DNA from: Shimia sp047124445
GTDB taxonomy: Bacteria; Pseudomonadota; Alphaproteobacteria; Rhodobacterales; Rhodobacteraceae
NCBI RefSeq assembly: GCF_047124445.1
Contig: NZ_CP138921.1
Span: forward strand, 3,100,001 to 3,164,000
Reading direction: 5' to 3'
DNA: 64,000 nucleotides
Of the stretch, positions 35,997-45,800 are shown one piece after another. Made by a program: the position numbers and the translations under genes. The notes beneath the pieces are model-generated. The model saw nothing but the letters and a program-made list of their open reading frames with translations, ran no database searches and had not been told where the DNA came from. Position 1 is the stretch's first letter. Each line of letters starts with the position of its first letter.

Positions 35997-36079
35997 GGAG
36001 TGCCGTTTAGGGTATGGTTAACACTCCCTTCGCGGACGCTCCGGTGAAGCGCCGCAAAAACAGATACTTGGACGGCTCT

Positions 36080-37681
36080 ATGCAGTATTCATTCCGCGCC
36101 GCGGCCCTGTTGGCTCTGGGGCTTGCGACCCAGGCTTCTCTCGGGCACGCGCAACAGGCTCTAACTTTCAAACCTGTGACCGAAGCACCTGCGCCAGACA
36201 CATCCGAAACCCCAGCGCCACTGACGCCGATGCGGGACATCGAGGCGGCTTGGGCGCAGAAAAACTATGCCTTTGTGCGGGCGCAGTTGTTGCGCCACGT
36301 TGAAGAAACCGATCAGCCCTTGGCCCAGTACCGCTATGGCCGCGTGCTGCTCGAAGCAATTGGTGGCCCCCGCGATCTCGAAGGCGCGGCGTTTTGGCTG
36401 GAAAAAGCAGCAAGCCAAAAATATGCGCCGGCCGAAAATCTCTTGGCGCGACTGTATCTGTCTGCGCCCAAAGACAGCGGCCTGCACAAGCCGGAGCGCG
36501 CCGTAAAATTGTTTGCCAGCGCCGCTGCAAGAGGCGTGGCGGAGTCGCAATACTACATGGGCATCATTCACCGCGATGGCATTGCGGTGGAACCAGACGC
36601 GGAAGTGGCGTTCAACTGGCTGCTGGCGGCAGCGGAACAAAACCACGAGAAGGCCCAACTTGCGGTCAGCCGCGCTTATGCGCGGGGGGGCGGGGTAGCG
36701 CAAAACGCGGACTCGGCGGTGCAGTGGCTGACCCAAGCGGCTGAGAACGGTCACGTTCAGGCGCAGTTTAATCTGGCGCGTGCCTATGACGAAGGACGTG
36801 GTGTGGAGCAGGATCGCGCCCGGTCTTTGAAGTGGTTGACCAGCGCAGCAGAGGCCGGACATCTTCTGTCTCAACGGGCTCTCGGGCGCCGCTATCTTAC
36901 CGGGGATGATGTCGCTGCCGATTCAGCTGCAGCGATGACGTGGTTGTCCACCGCGGCCAAGCGCGGCGATGTGGTCGCCATGACTCTGCTCGGGGATGCC
37001 TTTGGTGGCGACTATGGCATTGCCAAAGACGCGGAAAATGCTTGGGCTTGGTACAGCAAAGCCTCTGATGCCGAATACGGGCGCGCCACTTCTGCGGTTG
37101 CCGACATGTTGGCACGTGGCGACGGTCGCCCTGTCGATATGGCGGCGGCAGTCAAAACCTATCGCAAGGCCTTGGAGCAAGGGTATGCACCGGCACAGAT
37201 CGCCTTGGGGCAATTGGCGGGGCAGGGCAAACTTGACGGCATGATCGCCCCGCATATTGCCGTACCGTGGGCAGTAGCTGCTGCGACAGAGGGCGACGTG
37301 GCTGCCCGAGAATGGCTGCAAATTCAGGCAGAGGCCGATATCCGTCCAGCTCAAACCGCCTGGGCCATCTGGTTGGTCGAGCAGGAACGCAAACCGGATG
37401 TCGCCTTGCCGTTTTTGACCAAAGCGGCACAAGCGGGGGACACGGAGGCGCAGTTCCGGTTGGGGCAAATGCTGACGCGCGGCGAAGGTGGCGAACAGGA
37501 CTACATCCAAGCCCACGCCTGGCTCAATATCGCGGCCACAGGCGGCCGTGCCGAGGCGGCAGATTTGCGGACAACAGTCACCGAACTGATGACCTTGGAA
37601 GAGGTGGCAGAGGCGCAAACCATTGCGCGGGACTTCTTTGAACAAGCCGCCAGCCAGCTGCCCAAAGGCGTGTCCCAATGA
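36080..37681 (+). CDS. exported Sel1-repeat protein A
   Basis: 533 residues from the ATG at 36080, which gives a good signal peptide (SFRAAALLALGLATQASLGHAQQ); an ATG at 36014 would add 22 charged residues. At least ten Sel1-type helical repeats follow (for example AQYRYGRVLLEAIGG, SQYYMGIIHRDGIAV, AQFNLARAYDEGRGV, AQFRLGQMLTRGEGG). Such solenoids mediate protein contacts. It lies next to the type II secretion cluster and its stop overlaps the next gene by 4 bases. Confidence 0.88.
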   Translation: MQYSFRAAALLALGLATQASLGHAQQALTFKPVTEAPAPDTSETPAPLTPMRDIEAAWAQKNYAFVRAQLLRHVEETDQPLAQYRYGRVLLEAIGGPRDLEGAAFWLEKAASQKYAPAENLLARLYLSAPKDSGLHKPERAVKLFASAAARGVAESQYYMGIIHRDGIAVEPDAEVAFNWLLAAAEQNHEKAQLAVSRAYARGGGVAQNADSAVQWLTQAAENGHVQAQFNLARAYDEGRGVEQDRARSLKWLTSAAEAGHLLSQRALGRRYLTGDDVAADSAAAMTWLSTAAKRGDVVAMTLLGDAFGGDYGIAKDAENAWAWYSKASDAEYGRATSAVADMLARGDGRPVDMAAAVKTYRKALEQGYAPAQIALGQLAGQGKLDGMIAPHIAVPWAVAAATEGDVAAREWLQIQAEADIRPAQTAWAIWLVEQERKPDVALPFLTKAAQAGDTEAQFRLGQMLTRGEGGEQDYIQAHAWLNIAATGGRAEAADLRTTVTELMTLEEVAEAQTIARDFFEQAASQLPKGVSQ

Positions 37682-38868
37682 CGTATCCCACACATCTGAT
37701 TGTTGCCGCCTGCCTCAGTGCCGCCTTCCTGTTGGCCACACCCGTTATGTCCCAAACCGGTGGCACACCCGAGGCCGAAACCGCGACAGCTGCCACACCG
37801 CAAGCGCAATATGAGTTGGGCATGATGTATCATACCGGCGAAGGCGTGCTGCAAAACTTTGCTACTGCGGCGACCTGGTTTCAGACTGCCGCGGAACAAG
37901 GCTATGCTCCGGCGCAAAACCGGTTGGGACAGTACCTCTTTTCGGGTCATGGCGGGCAGTCTGACCCCGAAGCAGGTCTGGCCTGGCTCAAGGCCGCTGC
38001 GACAAGCGGGGATGTGAACTTTCTGTTTGATTTCGCCAGCGCGCTAGAGACAGCCCCGGCGCCTTTGGCAGATCCCACCGCTGCGGCGCAAATCTACGCT
38101 AAAGCTGCGGAGCAAGGCCATCTGGAAGCCACCGTGAGCCTTGGCGTCCTGTTCCAGGATGGCATCGGTGTGCCCAAAGATCTGACCCGCGCCAAGCAAC
38201 TCTACGAGGTGGCTGTTGCCCAAAACCACGCCCGCGCCCAAAACAATCTGGGCTTGCTCTATGTGCGGGGCGATGGCGTGCCGCAGGATTATGAAAAGGC
38301 GGCAACCCTGTTTGCTGCCGCAGCAGAACAGGGCCTGAAAGTGGCGATGACCAACCTCGGCGTCATGTATGACAACGGCTACGGCGTGCCACTGGACGAA
38401 GCCCGCGCCGCGGAGCTCTATCGCCAGGCCTCCAGCGGCGCCGGCGCAGAGCAGGATCAGGCCATTTCCGGACCGCTTTATGACCCGCGCTTGTCGTCGC
38501 CTGACACCAGCGAAGAGGGTGTGCAGCGCCTGAAGCGTGGCGCACAGGCTGGTGATCCAATCGCCCAGTTTCAACTGGCCTGGGTGATCCTGTCTCAGTC
38601 CGATTTGTCTCCCGATCAAAAATCCACTGCTGCCACGCTCATGTCTGCGGCCGCACAAGCTGGTCTGGCGCCTGCTATGGTCAATTTGGCCTGGCTCTAT
38701 GCGCGCGGGGACGGCGTGCCTCAGGACTATGTTCTGGCGCAGATGTGGATGATCAGGGCAGCCCGCTCCGGCCATCCCGGCGATTCCGACCTGGCGGGTT
38801 TTCTCTCCTCCCAAATGACGGTGCATCAGGTCAGCGAAGCCCAGCTACGCGCCAAGCAGCCCAACTGA
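37678..38868 (+). CDS. exported Sel1-repeat protein B
   Basis: 396 residues with signal peptide (HLIVAACLSAAFLLATPVMSQ). About seven Sel1 repeats: AQYELGMMYHTGEGV, AQNRLGQYLFSGHGG, ATVSLGVLFQDGIGV, AQNNLGLLYVRGDGV, MTNLGVMYDNGYGV, and others. The ATGA overlap with the previous gene shows translational coupling. The pair may be a periplasmic scaffold; whether it serves secretion is unknown. Confidence 0.88.
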   Translation: MTYPTHLIVAACLSAAFLLATPVMSQTGGTPEAETATAATPQAQYELGMMYHTGEGVLQNFATAATWFQTAAEQGYAPAQNRLGQYLFSGHGGQSDPEAGLAWLKAAATSGDVNFLFDFASALETAPAPLADPTAAAQIYAKAAEQGHLEATVSLGVLFQDGIGVPKDLTRAKQLYEVAVAQNHARAQNNLGLLYVRGDGVPQDYEKAATLFAAAAEQGLKVAMTNLGVMYDNGYGVPLDEARAAELYRQASSGAGAEQDQAISGPLYDPRLSSPDTSEEGVQRLKRGAQAGDPIAQFQLAWVILSQSDLSPDQKSTAATLMSAAAQAGLAPAMVNLAWLYARGDGVPQDYVLAQMWMIRAARSGHPGDSDLAGFLSSQMTVHQVSEAQLRAKQPN

Positions 38869-39048
38869 TGAGGCCGCAGAATCGTTAACAAAGGCCGTTT
38901 TGTTGCTGTGCCTTTGAGGTCAGACTCTTGAATTGAAACTGGAAAATTTACAAAACCGTTCCTTTTCACGAGAAATTGTATTAACATGGCTGGATGGCAA
39001 GGCTGGTAGGCTTTGTCACTTCCTCATGACCATAGCATTGGTGTTTTA

Positions 39049-39459
39049 ATGCGACGATTCTCTGCTGGCGCAGCAATTTTGTGTCTTTCCCTTCAGGTTG
39101 CCGTTGCGGCAACCCCGGAACCTGTCCAACTGCATAATTCGAATGCAGTCTGGTTTGAAAACTGGATTGGGTTAAGCAACGCAACCTTGTCTGTGACTGC
39201 GCCAAACGGAGAAACGACCGAGGTGTTCTCCGCCTCGGGAACACCTGTTTTCCAGTTGTCAGGCCGGGACATTCAAGACGGCTATTATCGGTACGAGTTA
39301 CGCGCAGCGACTGAGGAGCAGAAGAAAATCGTTAACGCCACCGATCAGGGTCGTGGCAGTGCGCAGCGGGACTCTGTTGCTGTGCCTTTCTACACGACCG
39401 GCAACTTTCTGGTGGAGCGGGGCGTCATCGTGACCCCGGAAGACATCAAAGAGGAATGA
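39049..39459 (+). CDS. small exported protein of unknown function
   Basis: 136 residues from the ATG at 39049. Signal peptide RRFSAGAAILCLSLQVAVAA, then a beta-rich body (NATLSVTAPNGETTEVFSA, DIQDGYYRYELRAAT) and a charged tail. I do not recognise a family, although the central part reads like a small immunoglobulin-type or carbohydrate-module beta sandwich. It is 45 bases before the next exported protein and probably in one operon with it. Confidence 0.65.
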   Translation: MRRFSAGAAILCLSLQVAVAATPEPVQLHNSNAVWFENWIGLSNATLSVTAPNGETTEVFSASGTPVFQLSGRDIQDGYYRYELRAATEEQKKIVNATDQGRGSAQRDSVAVPFYTTGNFLVERGVIVTPEDIKEE

Positions 39460-39504
39460 TCCGCCAGAGTAGGTTGGCAGATCAGTAGGAACAGGACCTT
39501 AGTC

Positions 39505-40683
39505 ATGAAACATACCCCTAAACTTCTCGCAAGCGTGGCAGCCATTGGCCTGGCTGGAAGCGCATATGCAGATCAGGTTTTTATCGATGACCTGATTGTC
39601 GACGGCAGCGCCTGTATTGGCCTGGACTGCGTCAACGGTGAAAACTTCGGTTTCGACACCATCCGCATGAAAGAAAACAACACCCGCCTGAAATTTGACG
39701 ATACATCTGCGTCGGCAAGTTTTCCGAACGTTGACTGGCAACTGACTGCGAACGAAAGCACCAACGGCGGCCTGAACAAATTCTCGATCGACGACATCAC
39801 CAACGGCCGTATTCCTTTCACGGTGGAAGCAAACGCGCCAACCAACGCGCTGTATATTGAAGACACCGGTGATGTGGGTGTTGGCACCAACAATCCGGTT
39901 CTGGAAATGCACATCGTCGACGGCGACAGCCCTGCCATCCGGATTGAGCAGAACGGCTCTTCTGGCTTTACCCCGCAGACATGGGACATGGCTGGCAATG
40001 AAACCAACTTCTTCATTCGCGACGTGACAAATGGCTCTCTTTTGCCGTTCAGAATTCGCCCAAGCGCGCCGACGGACTCCCTCTTTGTGGACTCTAACGG
40101 TGATGTCGGCATGGGCACGGACAGCCCAGACGCCGCGCTGCACGTTCGAAAAACCAATGGCACCGCATCTTTCTTGGTGGAAGAAGAGAGCGCCACGACC
40201 GCGGCGCGTACGCTTTTGGCTTTGAGCAACAATGGCAGCGCCAACTTCGAACTGACCGATACTTCGGTTGCAGATGCCGCCAACACGGGCCGTACCTGGA
40301 AGATGAAGAACACTGGTGGTAGGTTCCTCTTTACCACATTTCCTGGTGGTGCTGGCGAAACAGAAATGGAGCTTGACCAGGACGGCAACTTGACCATCTC
40401 CGGTAACTTTTTCGCATCCAGCGGCACGCAGCTGAATGTGCCGGATTACGTGTTTGAGGATGAGTATGATCTTATGCCGCTGAGCGAAGTTCGTGCATTC
40501 ATTGAGGAAAACGGCCACCTGCCCAATATTCCGTCTGCCGGAGAAATCAACTCCACTGGATTGAACATGACTGAAATGCAGCTGAACCTTCTGGAAAAAG
40601 TTGAAGAACTCACGCTGTACACTCTGGAGCAAGATCAGGTCATTCGCGAACTGAATGAGCGGTTGAAAGACTTGGAGGGTTAA
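39505..40683 (+). CDS. exported protein with tail-fibre-like C-terminal domain
   Basis: 392 residues with signal peptide (LLASVAAIGLAGSAYA). The middle contains repeated segments DTGDVGVGTNNPVLEMHIV and SNGDVGMGTDSPDAALHV, a motif typical of phage tail-fibre and S74-peptidase neighbouring regions. The end (VPDYVFEDEYDLMPLSEV, FIEENGHLPNIPSAGE, MQLNLLEKVEELTLYTLEQ) closely follows the C-terminal region of many Bacteroidetes surface proteins, with a terminal coiled coil. No serine-lysine S74 protease pair is evident. Probably a secreted or surface fibre; function unknown. Confidence 0.7.
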   Translation: MKHTPKLLASVAAIGLAGSAYADQVFIDDLIVDGSACIGLDCVNGENFGFDTIRMKENNTRLKFDDTSASASFPNVDWQLTANESTNGGLNKFSIDDITNGRIPFTVEANAPTNALYIEDTGDVGVGTNNPVLEMHIVDGDSPAIRIEQNGSSGFTPQTWDMAGNETNFFIRDVTNGSLLPFRIRPSAPTDSLFVDSNGDVGMGTDSPDAALHVRKTNGTASFLVEEESATTAARTLLALSNNGSANFELTDTSVADAANTGRTWKMKNTGGRFLFTTFPGGAGETEMELDQDGNLTISGNFFASSGTQLNVPDYVFEDEYDLMPLSEVRAFIEENGHLPNIPSAGEINSTGLNMTEMQLNLLEKVEELTLYTLEQDQVIRELNERLKDLEG

Positions 40684-40716
40684 TAAAACCCGTTCCACAG
40701 TGCAATTGAGATTTTG

Positions 40717-40737
40717 AAACGGGCCAATGGCCCGTTT
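40717..40737 (+). terminator. hairpin after the tail-fibre-like gene
   Basis: Perfect inverted repeat AAACGGGCC / GGCCCGTTT with a 3-base loop, then CTCTTC rather than a full T run. It also contains an ATG (40727) in frame with the next gene, which argues against that codon being the start. Confidence 0.5.
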
Positions 40738-40771
40738 CTCTTCGATAGGCACTGCAAAAAGGACAAAATCC

Positions 40772-41428
40772 GTGATCTCGAAGAGCCACCGTTTTATCTA
40801 TTTGCATGTTCCAAAAACGGGCGGAAACTCTATTCAAACCGCGCTTTTGCCAGTCAGTGAGGACTCGATTTCTCGGTCAAGGCATCAAGATGGTGTCGAA
40901 CGGTTTGGGATTAGCGGGCCACGTACGCCCCGAAAACACGCGCGTTTGTCAGACTACACAACTCGGCTCGCCGAGCCGCTGGATTCGTATCGGGTTGTGA
41001 TTTCGGTCCGCCACCCGTTTCCTCGTGCTTTGTCGATGTATTTTTCGCCGGGACGCTGGTTGAAGGAAACGACCCCCGGTACCTGGGAAACGCAAGAAAC
41101 TATGTGGAATGAAAGTGACTTTATGTCACTTATCCAGGATCGCCAAAAGCTTCAGCCAATTGTGGATTACCTAAAGCTTGAGGGGATACCACGGGTGCCT
41201 GACATTACCCTTCGGCATGAAACGCTGCATGACGACTATCAGATGATGTGCAGAAAGCTTGAACTGCCAAACAAAGTTATGTCTCTGCCTAAGGTGAACC
41301 AATCTTTCGTGAGCAGAAGTGCGCTAAACCGTCTTTTGGAAAGCAAAAATCTAAGAGATGCGACTGAAGATGTTTTTGATGAAGATATGTCATACTTCGA
41401 ATATGACACATTTTCGGTTAAGGGGTAA
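40772..41428 (+). CDS. sulfotransferase-family protein 1
   Basis: 218 residues from the GTG at 40772, with AAGGA 8 bases upstream; an ATG at 40727 lies in a hairpin. The N-terminal 5'-phosphosulfate-loop is FIYLHVPKTGGNSIQ, and the 3'-phosphate segment is VVISVRHPFPRALSMYF. These are the PAPS-binding elements of the Sulfotransfer_2 type. It would move sulfate from PAPS to a hydroxyl, probably of a glycan. First of three sulfotransferase genes in a row. Confidence 0.8.
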   Translation: MISKSHRFIYLHVPKTGGNSIQTALLPVSEDSISRSRHQDGVERFGISGPRTPRKHARLSDYTTRLAEPLDSYRVVISVRHPFPRALSMYFSPGRWLKETTPGTWETQETMWNESDFMSLIQDRQKLQPIVDYLKLEGIPRVPDITLRHETLHDDYQMMCRKLELPNKVMSLPKVNQSFVSRSALNRLLESKNLRDATEDVFDEDMSYFEYDTFSVKG

Positions 41429-41431
41429 AAA

Positions 41432-42106
41432 TTGGCGATCATCAGTTTCAAGCACAACTTCATCTTCATCAAAACGAATAAGACAGCCGGCACCAGTATC
41501 GAGGTCGACCTGAGCCGCATCGCTGGTGACGACGCCATCGTGACCCCGATTTTTCCACCGGAGCCAGGCCATTCCCCTCGGAATTTCGAAGACAAAAACG
41601 GCGAACCGCTGTACTACAACCACATGCCCGCCCGCCTAATTAGGCAGCGCCTGGGCGCAAAGCGCTTCAATGCCATGTTCAAGTTTTGCGTTGAGCGCGA
41701 ACCCGTTGAGAAGTGCATCAGCCAGTATCACATGTTGCGCAACTCTGAGGCACATAATGCAGAGGAGCCCTACACGCTGAGCTGGGACGAGTTTGTTAAG
41801 GCAGAGAAGTTCCCGGTGAACACGGGAAAATTTGCCATCAACAAGGTCAAAGTGGTCGATCGTATTTTGCGCTATGACACCCTGCCGGGCTCACTGGAGC
41901 GGCTGATGAACAACTTGGGTGTTGTCGGTTTCACGCTTACCTCCAAAGCGAAATCGACCTATTCCAAGAAAGTCCTTGTGAAGCCGGAAGATGTCACAGC
42001 CGAACAACGGGCCATAATCGAAAGACGGTTTAAGCAAAGTGTGAAGCTGTCAGGGATCAACTGGTCCAAACCGCCCAAGTCGGTTGGCAGGAACAAAACC
42101 GCTTAG
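41432..42106 (+). CDS. sulfotransferase-family protein 2
   Basis: 224 residues from a TTG at 41432, 3 bases after the previous stop. PAPS loop FIFIKTNKTAGTSIEVDL, 3'-phosphate segment KFCVEREPVEKCISQYHM, and downstream residues consistent with Sulfotransfer_2. It differs strongly in sequence from its two neighbours, so they are not recent copies. Substrate unknown. Confidence 0.8.
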   Translation: MAIISFKHNFIFIKTNKTAGTSIEVDLSRIAGDDAIVTPIFPPEPGHSPRNFEDKNGEPLYYNHMPARLIRQRLGAKRFNAMFKFCVEREPVEKCISQYHMLRNSEAHNAEEPYTLSWDEFVKAEKFPVNTGKFAINKVKVVDRILRYDTLPGSLERLMNNLGVVGFTLTSKAKSTYSKKVLVKPEDVTAEQRAIIERRFKQSVKLSGINWSKPPKSVGRNKTA

Positions 42107-42121
42107 GTTCGGGTTCAAACG

Positions 42122-42835
42122 ATGAATGCCAAGACATACACCCCCTCGCTCCCCCTGATATTTGTTCATATTCCCAAGTCCGGCGGAAGTTCTGTCCGCG
42201 AAGTGTTTGGCACCTGGTTCGGCTCTAACCTCTACCCGCACTACTTCAAGCCCAAAGATCAAAGCATGCCACCGAGGCGCGACTTTCTTGGCCTCCAGAG
42301 AAACCAAGAACCTGCTGTGATCTATGGTCACTTTAACAAGCATCGTGGCTTTGGTGTGGAGCAATACTATCCCGAAGCCAGCCAATTCATGACCATCCTT
42401 CGCGATCCTCTAGAAATGCACGTTTCGAGGTTTTTCTATGCCGCCAGAATAGAAAAGAAAGGCCGCAAGATTTACAACGCACCCAAAAGTGCATCCCTGG
42501 AGGACTTTGTGAAAACAAGCCACCTGTCCATGCTGGAGCATTTTCCTAGGCAGGTGACTATGTCAAACTACCGTGACATTATCGAGGAGTATTTCCTCCA
42601 CATCGGTTTTCTAGACCACCTGGAAGAAAGCCTGAACCACATGGGGAGAATTCTAAAAAAGCCATCGGTGGATACAAAAATCCCTCATCTTAATGTGTCC
42701 GCGCGCACGCAACCGGTCTCAGAGGAAGCCGCGCATTTGTTTCGCGAAAACCATGATCTTGAATACTGTGTTTACAGTCATGCTCGGGATCTGTTTTTAC
42801 CACGCCAAATTCAGAAACGATTGAGTCTGGAATGA
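42122..42835 (+). CDS. sulfotransferase-family protein 3
   Basis: 237 residues. PAPS loop LIFVHIPKSGGSSVREVF and 3'-phosphate segment FMTILRDPLEMHVSRFFY are present, with the HFNKHRGF segment between. The stop overlaps the start of the permease fusion gene (ATGA), tying the two together in translation. Confidence 0.82.
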   Translation: MNAKTYTPSLPLIFVHIPKSGGSSVREVFGTWFGSNLYPHYFKPKDQSMPPRRDFLGLQRNQEPAVIYGHFNKHRGFGVEQYYPEASQFMTILRDPLEMHVSRFFYAARIEKKGRKIYNAPKSASLEDFVKTSHLSMLEHFPRQVTMSNYRDIIEEYFLHIGFLDHLEESLNHMGRILKKPSVDTKIPHLNVSARTQPVSEEAAHLFRENHDLEYCVYSHARDLFLPRQIQKRLSLE

Positions 42836-45800
42836 CCGCTCTGATCCAGCCCCCCTACCAAAAACGCTTCTTCCTCGCCGCCTTGATCGTGGCGGTGTTG
42901 GCATATCTGTTCTGGACCGGTTCGCGCTATCCTGCGCTGGATGAGAAGGCGATGATGTCGGGGGCCATCCAGCTGGAAGACCCTCTGGGTTTTGAGGCGC
43001 TGTTCCCACTGACGCCGGACATGTCCACATTGGAGCGGATCTTCTTCACCACCATCAATTGGATCAACACCAACAAGAAAGGCATGACCTTTGGTGTGCT
43101 CTTCGCCGCCGCCTTCCTCACCGCCGCCGGCTATCTCAAGCAGCGCAGCTTTCGCGGGGGTTTTGCCAATTCGCTTCTGGGTCTCGCCATCGGCACGCCG
43201 CTTGGCGTCTGTGTGAACTGCGCTGCGCCCATTGCGCGCGGCATGTATTCGGCCGGTATGCGCGCGGAAACCACGCTCTCCGCCATGATCGCCTCCCCGA
43301 CGTTGAACATCGTTGTTTTGACCATGCTTTTCTCGCTGCTGCCCTTTTACATGGCTGTGGCCAAGATCGCGCTGAGCCTGCTGGTGATCCTTGTGGCCGT
43401 ACCGCTGATCTGCCGTCTGCTGCCGCAAACAGAGATCACGCCGACTTTGCAAGAGGCCACGCCATGGAGCGTTGACGAGCTGTCCCAAGGCCAACCCGCC
43501 ACCGACCCGCTGGGCACGGCCATTCTGGCAGTTGGTCAGGGCTTCCTGAAAAACCTCTGGTACATCGTGAAGATGACCGTGCCGCTGATGCTGCTGGCGG
43601 GCTTTCTTGGCGCCTTGGTGGCTGTCCTGCTGCCGCAAGAGCTGATCACCGGCCTGACCTTCAGCATTCTGGCACTGATCGCCGTTGTGATCGTCGGCCT
43701 GTTCCTTCCGGTGCCCATTGCCTTTGATGTCGTGGTCACCGGGGCCTTGCTGTCCGCGGGACTGGCCCATGGCTACGTCATGGGGCTCTTGTTCACCTTG
43801 GGGATTTTTTCCGTTTATTCCTTCCTAATCGTGGTGCAATCTGTCGGCCCCCGCGCTGCTGGGATGCTGTCGGGCACAATTGCCGTGTTGGGCGTTGTGG
43901 CGGGCCTCGGCGCGCAGGGCTATCACGAATGGCAAAGCCGTCGCGCGCTGGAGATGCTGCTGGAAAGCCATGCCCCGCACGCCGCCCCGCCCATGTGGTC
44001 CGCCGCCGCCTCAGAGGCTTCGGCGATCACAGTCACCAGCAAGCCCCTGGCCGCCGCATCCCCTGCCGCTGAGCAGCCCTTCACGCGCATGGAAGCCGAC
44101 ACCATCGGCATCGACAAACCGCTGGAGTTTTCATTCCGCGACATGTGGCCCCCTTTCTGGGAGGGGCGTAGCCTGTCCAGTGCGGACTATGACCGCGACG
44201 GAGATCTTGATCTTGCCATCGCCTCCACCGAAGTGGGGCTCTACCTCTACGCCAACGACGGTAGTGGCCAGTTTGCCCCAACACCCGCGCCTCTAGGCGA
44301 TCTTGCCACCGCGCCGATTTTCAACGCCGCCTTTGCCGACATCGACAATGACGGCTGGCCGGACCTCTTTCTCACCACCTACCTGCAAGGCAACTACTGG
44401 TGGCGCAATGTAGAGGGCAGCTTTGGCGCCGAGCCTCCCAGAGCCGTGCCCAACAACCCACAGACGCCTCTGTCGCTTGCCGTGGCCCTGGCGGATGTGG
44501 ACGCCAACGGCACTTTGGATGTGGCGCTGGGCAACTGGGCCGCTGGCTGGTATCGCCGCATCCCTGGCGAAGAGAGCCGCAACCGGTTGATCCTCAACAC
44601 CGACGGGACACTCAGTGGCGAAACCTATGCTGACATGCCTGGCCTGCCCGGTGAAACCCTGACCATCCTGTTCTCCGACTTTGACGACGACGGCGCCACC
44701 GATCTGATTGTTGGCAACGATTTTGACATCCCGGATTATTTCTATCGAGGCGACGGGGCTGGCGGATTTGCCATGCTGACCGAGCCACAGGGCCTGATCC
44801 CGCACACCACGACCACCACGATGGCGATCAAGACTGCGGATCTGGCCAATGATGGCACCACAGACATCTACATGGCCCAAATCGCCGGGCGGTCGTCTGG
44901 TGTGTCCGAAACACTCAAAATGCAGCCGCTGGAGCTTTACTGCGATGGCATCCAAAACGCAGAGGCCAAGGCCCGCTGTGTGAAGAACATGCAGATCAAA
45001 TCCTGGTACAAGTCCGGCAACAATTTCGACCCGACTTATGCCAAAAATTGCCAAACACTGACGGGCCGCGATCAGGTGGAATGCAAGGCGATGCTTGTGA
45101 AAGACCTCGCCATTCAAAAGCGTGATCCCTCTATTTGTGAACTGATCCGCGCGGACCAACCCATCCCGCGCGCCTATTGTGACTGGCACTTCCAACCGAC
45201 CCGCACGCCAAGTGCTGACGAGATTGCGCTGACCCATCCGCAAATTCTGCGCTCCAACGTCTTGCTGGCCCGCAATGGCGAAGGTTGGGAAGATCAGGCC
45301 GAGGCCCGGGGTCTGGATGTGGGCGGCTGGAGCTGGGACACCAAGGTTGCCGACTTTGACCTAGACGGTTGGCAGGATGTCTACATCGTAAACGGCACAT
45401 GGGTGCCCAACGAGGTGTCCCCGTCCAACCTCTTCTTCCACAACAAGGGTGACGGCTCCTTTGCCGAGGCCTCCGGTCCTTTTGGGTTGGAAGACTACCT
45501 CATGACCGCCAGCGCCACGCAGATGGATTTTGACAACGACGGCGATCTGGATCTGATCACCCATCCGGTGAACGGCCCCTTGGTGGCCTTCCGCAACAAC
45601 GCCCAAGGCGCGGCTTTGGTGTTTCAGTTTGAGGACCACATCGGCAATCGCGACGGCATCGGGGCACGGGTGACGATCACCGGTGCGGATGGCAACACGC
45701 AGATGCGCGAAGTGCAGCTTGGCGGCGGCTTCATGTCCTTTGACGCCCCACGCGCCCACTTTGGACTGGGCGACCAAACCGAGGCCGCATCGGCGATGGT

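Noticed and set aside
38885..38918. possible terminator after the second Sel1 gene (AAAGGC ... GCCTTT)
   Set aside because: Only a 6-bp stem with a 14-base loop and no T run; too weak to call.
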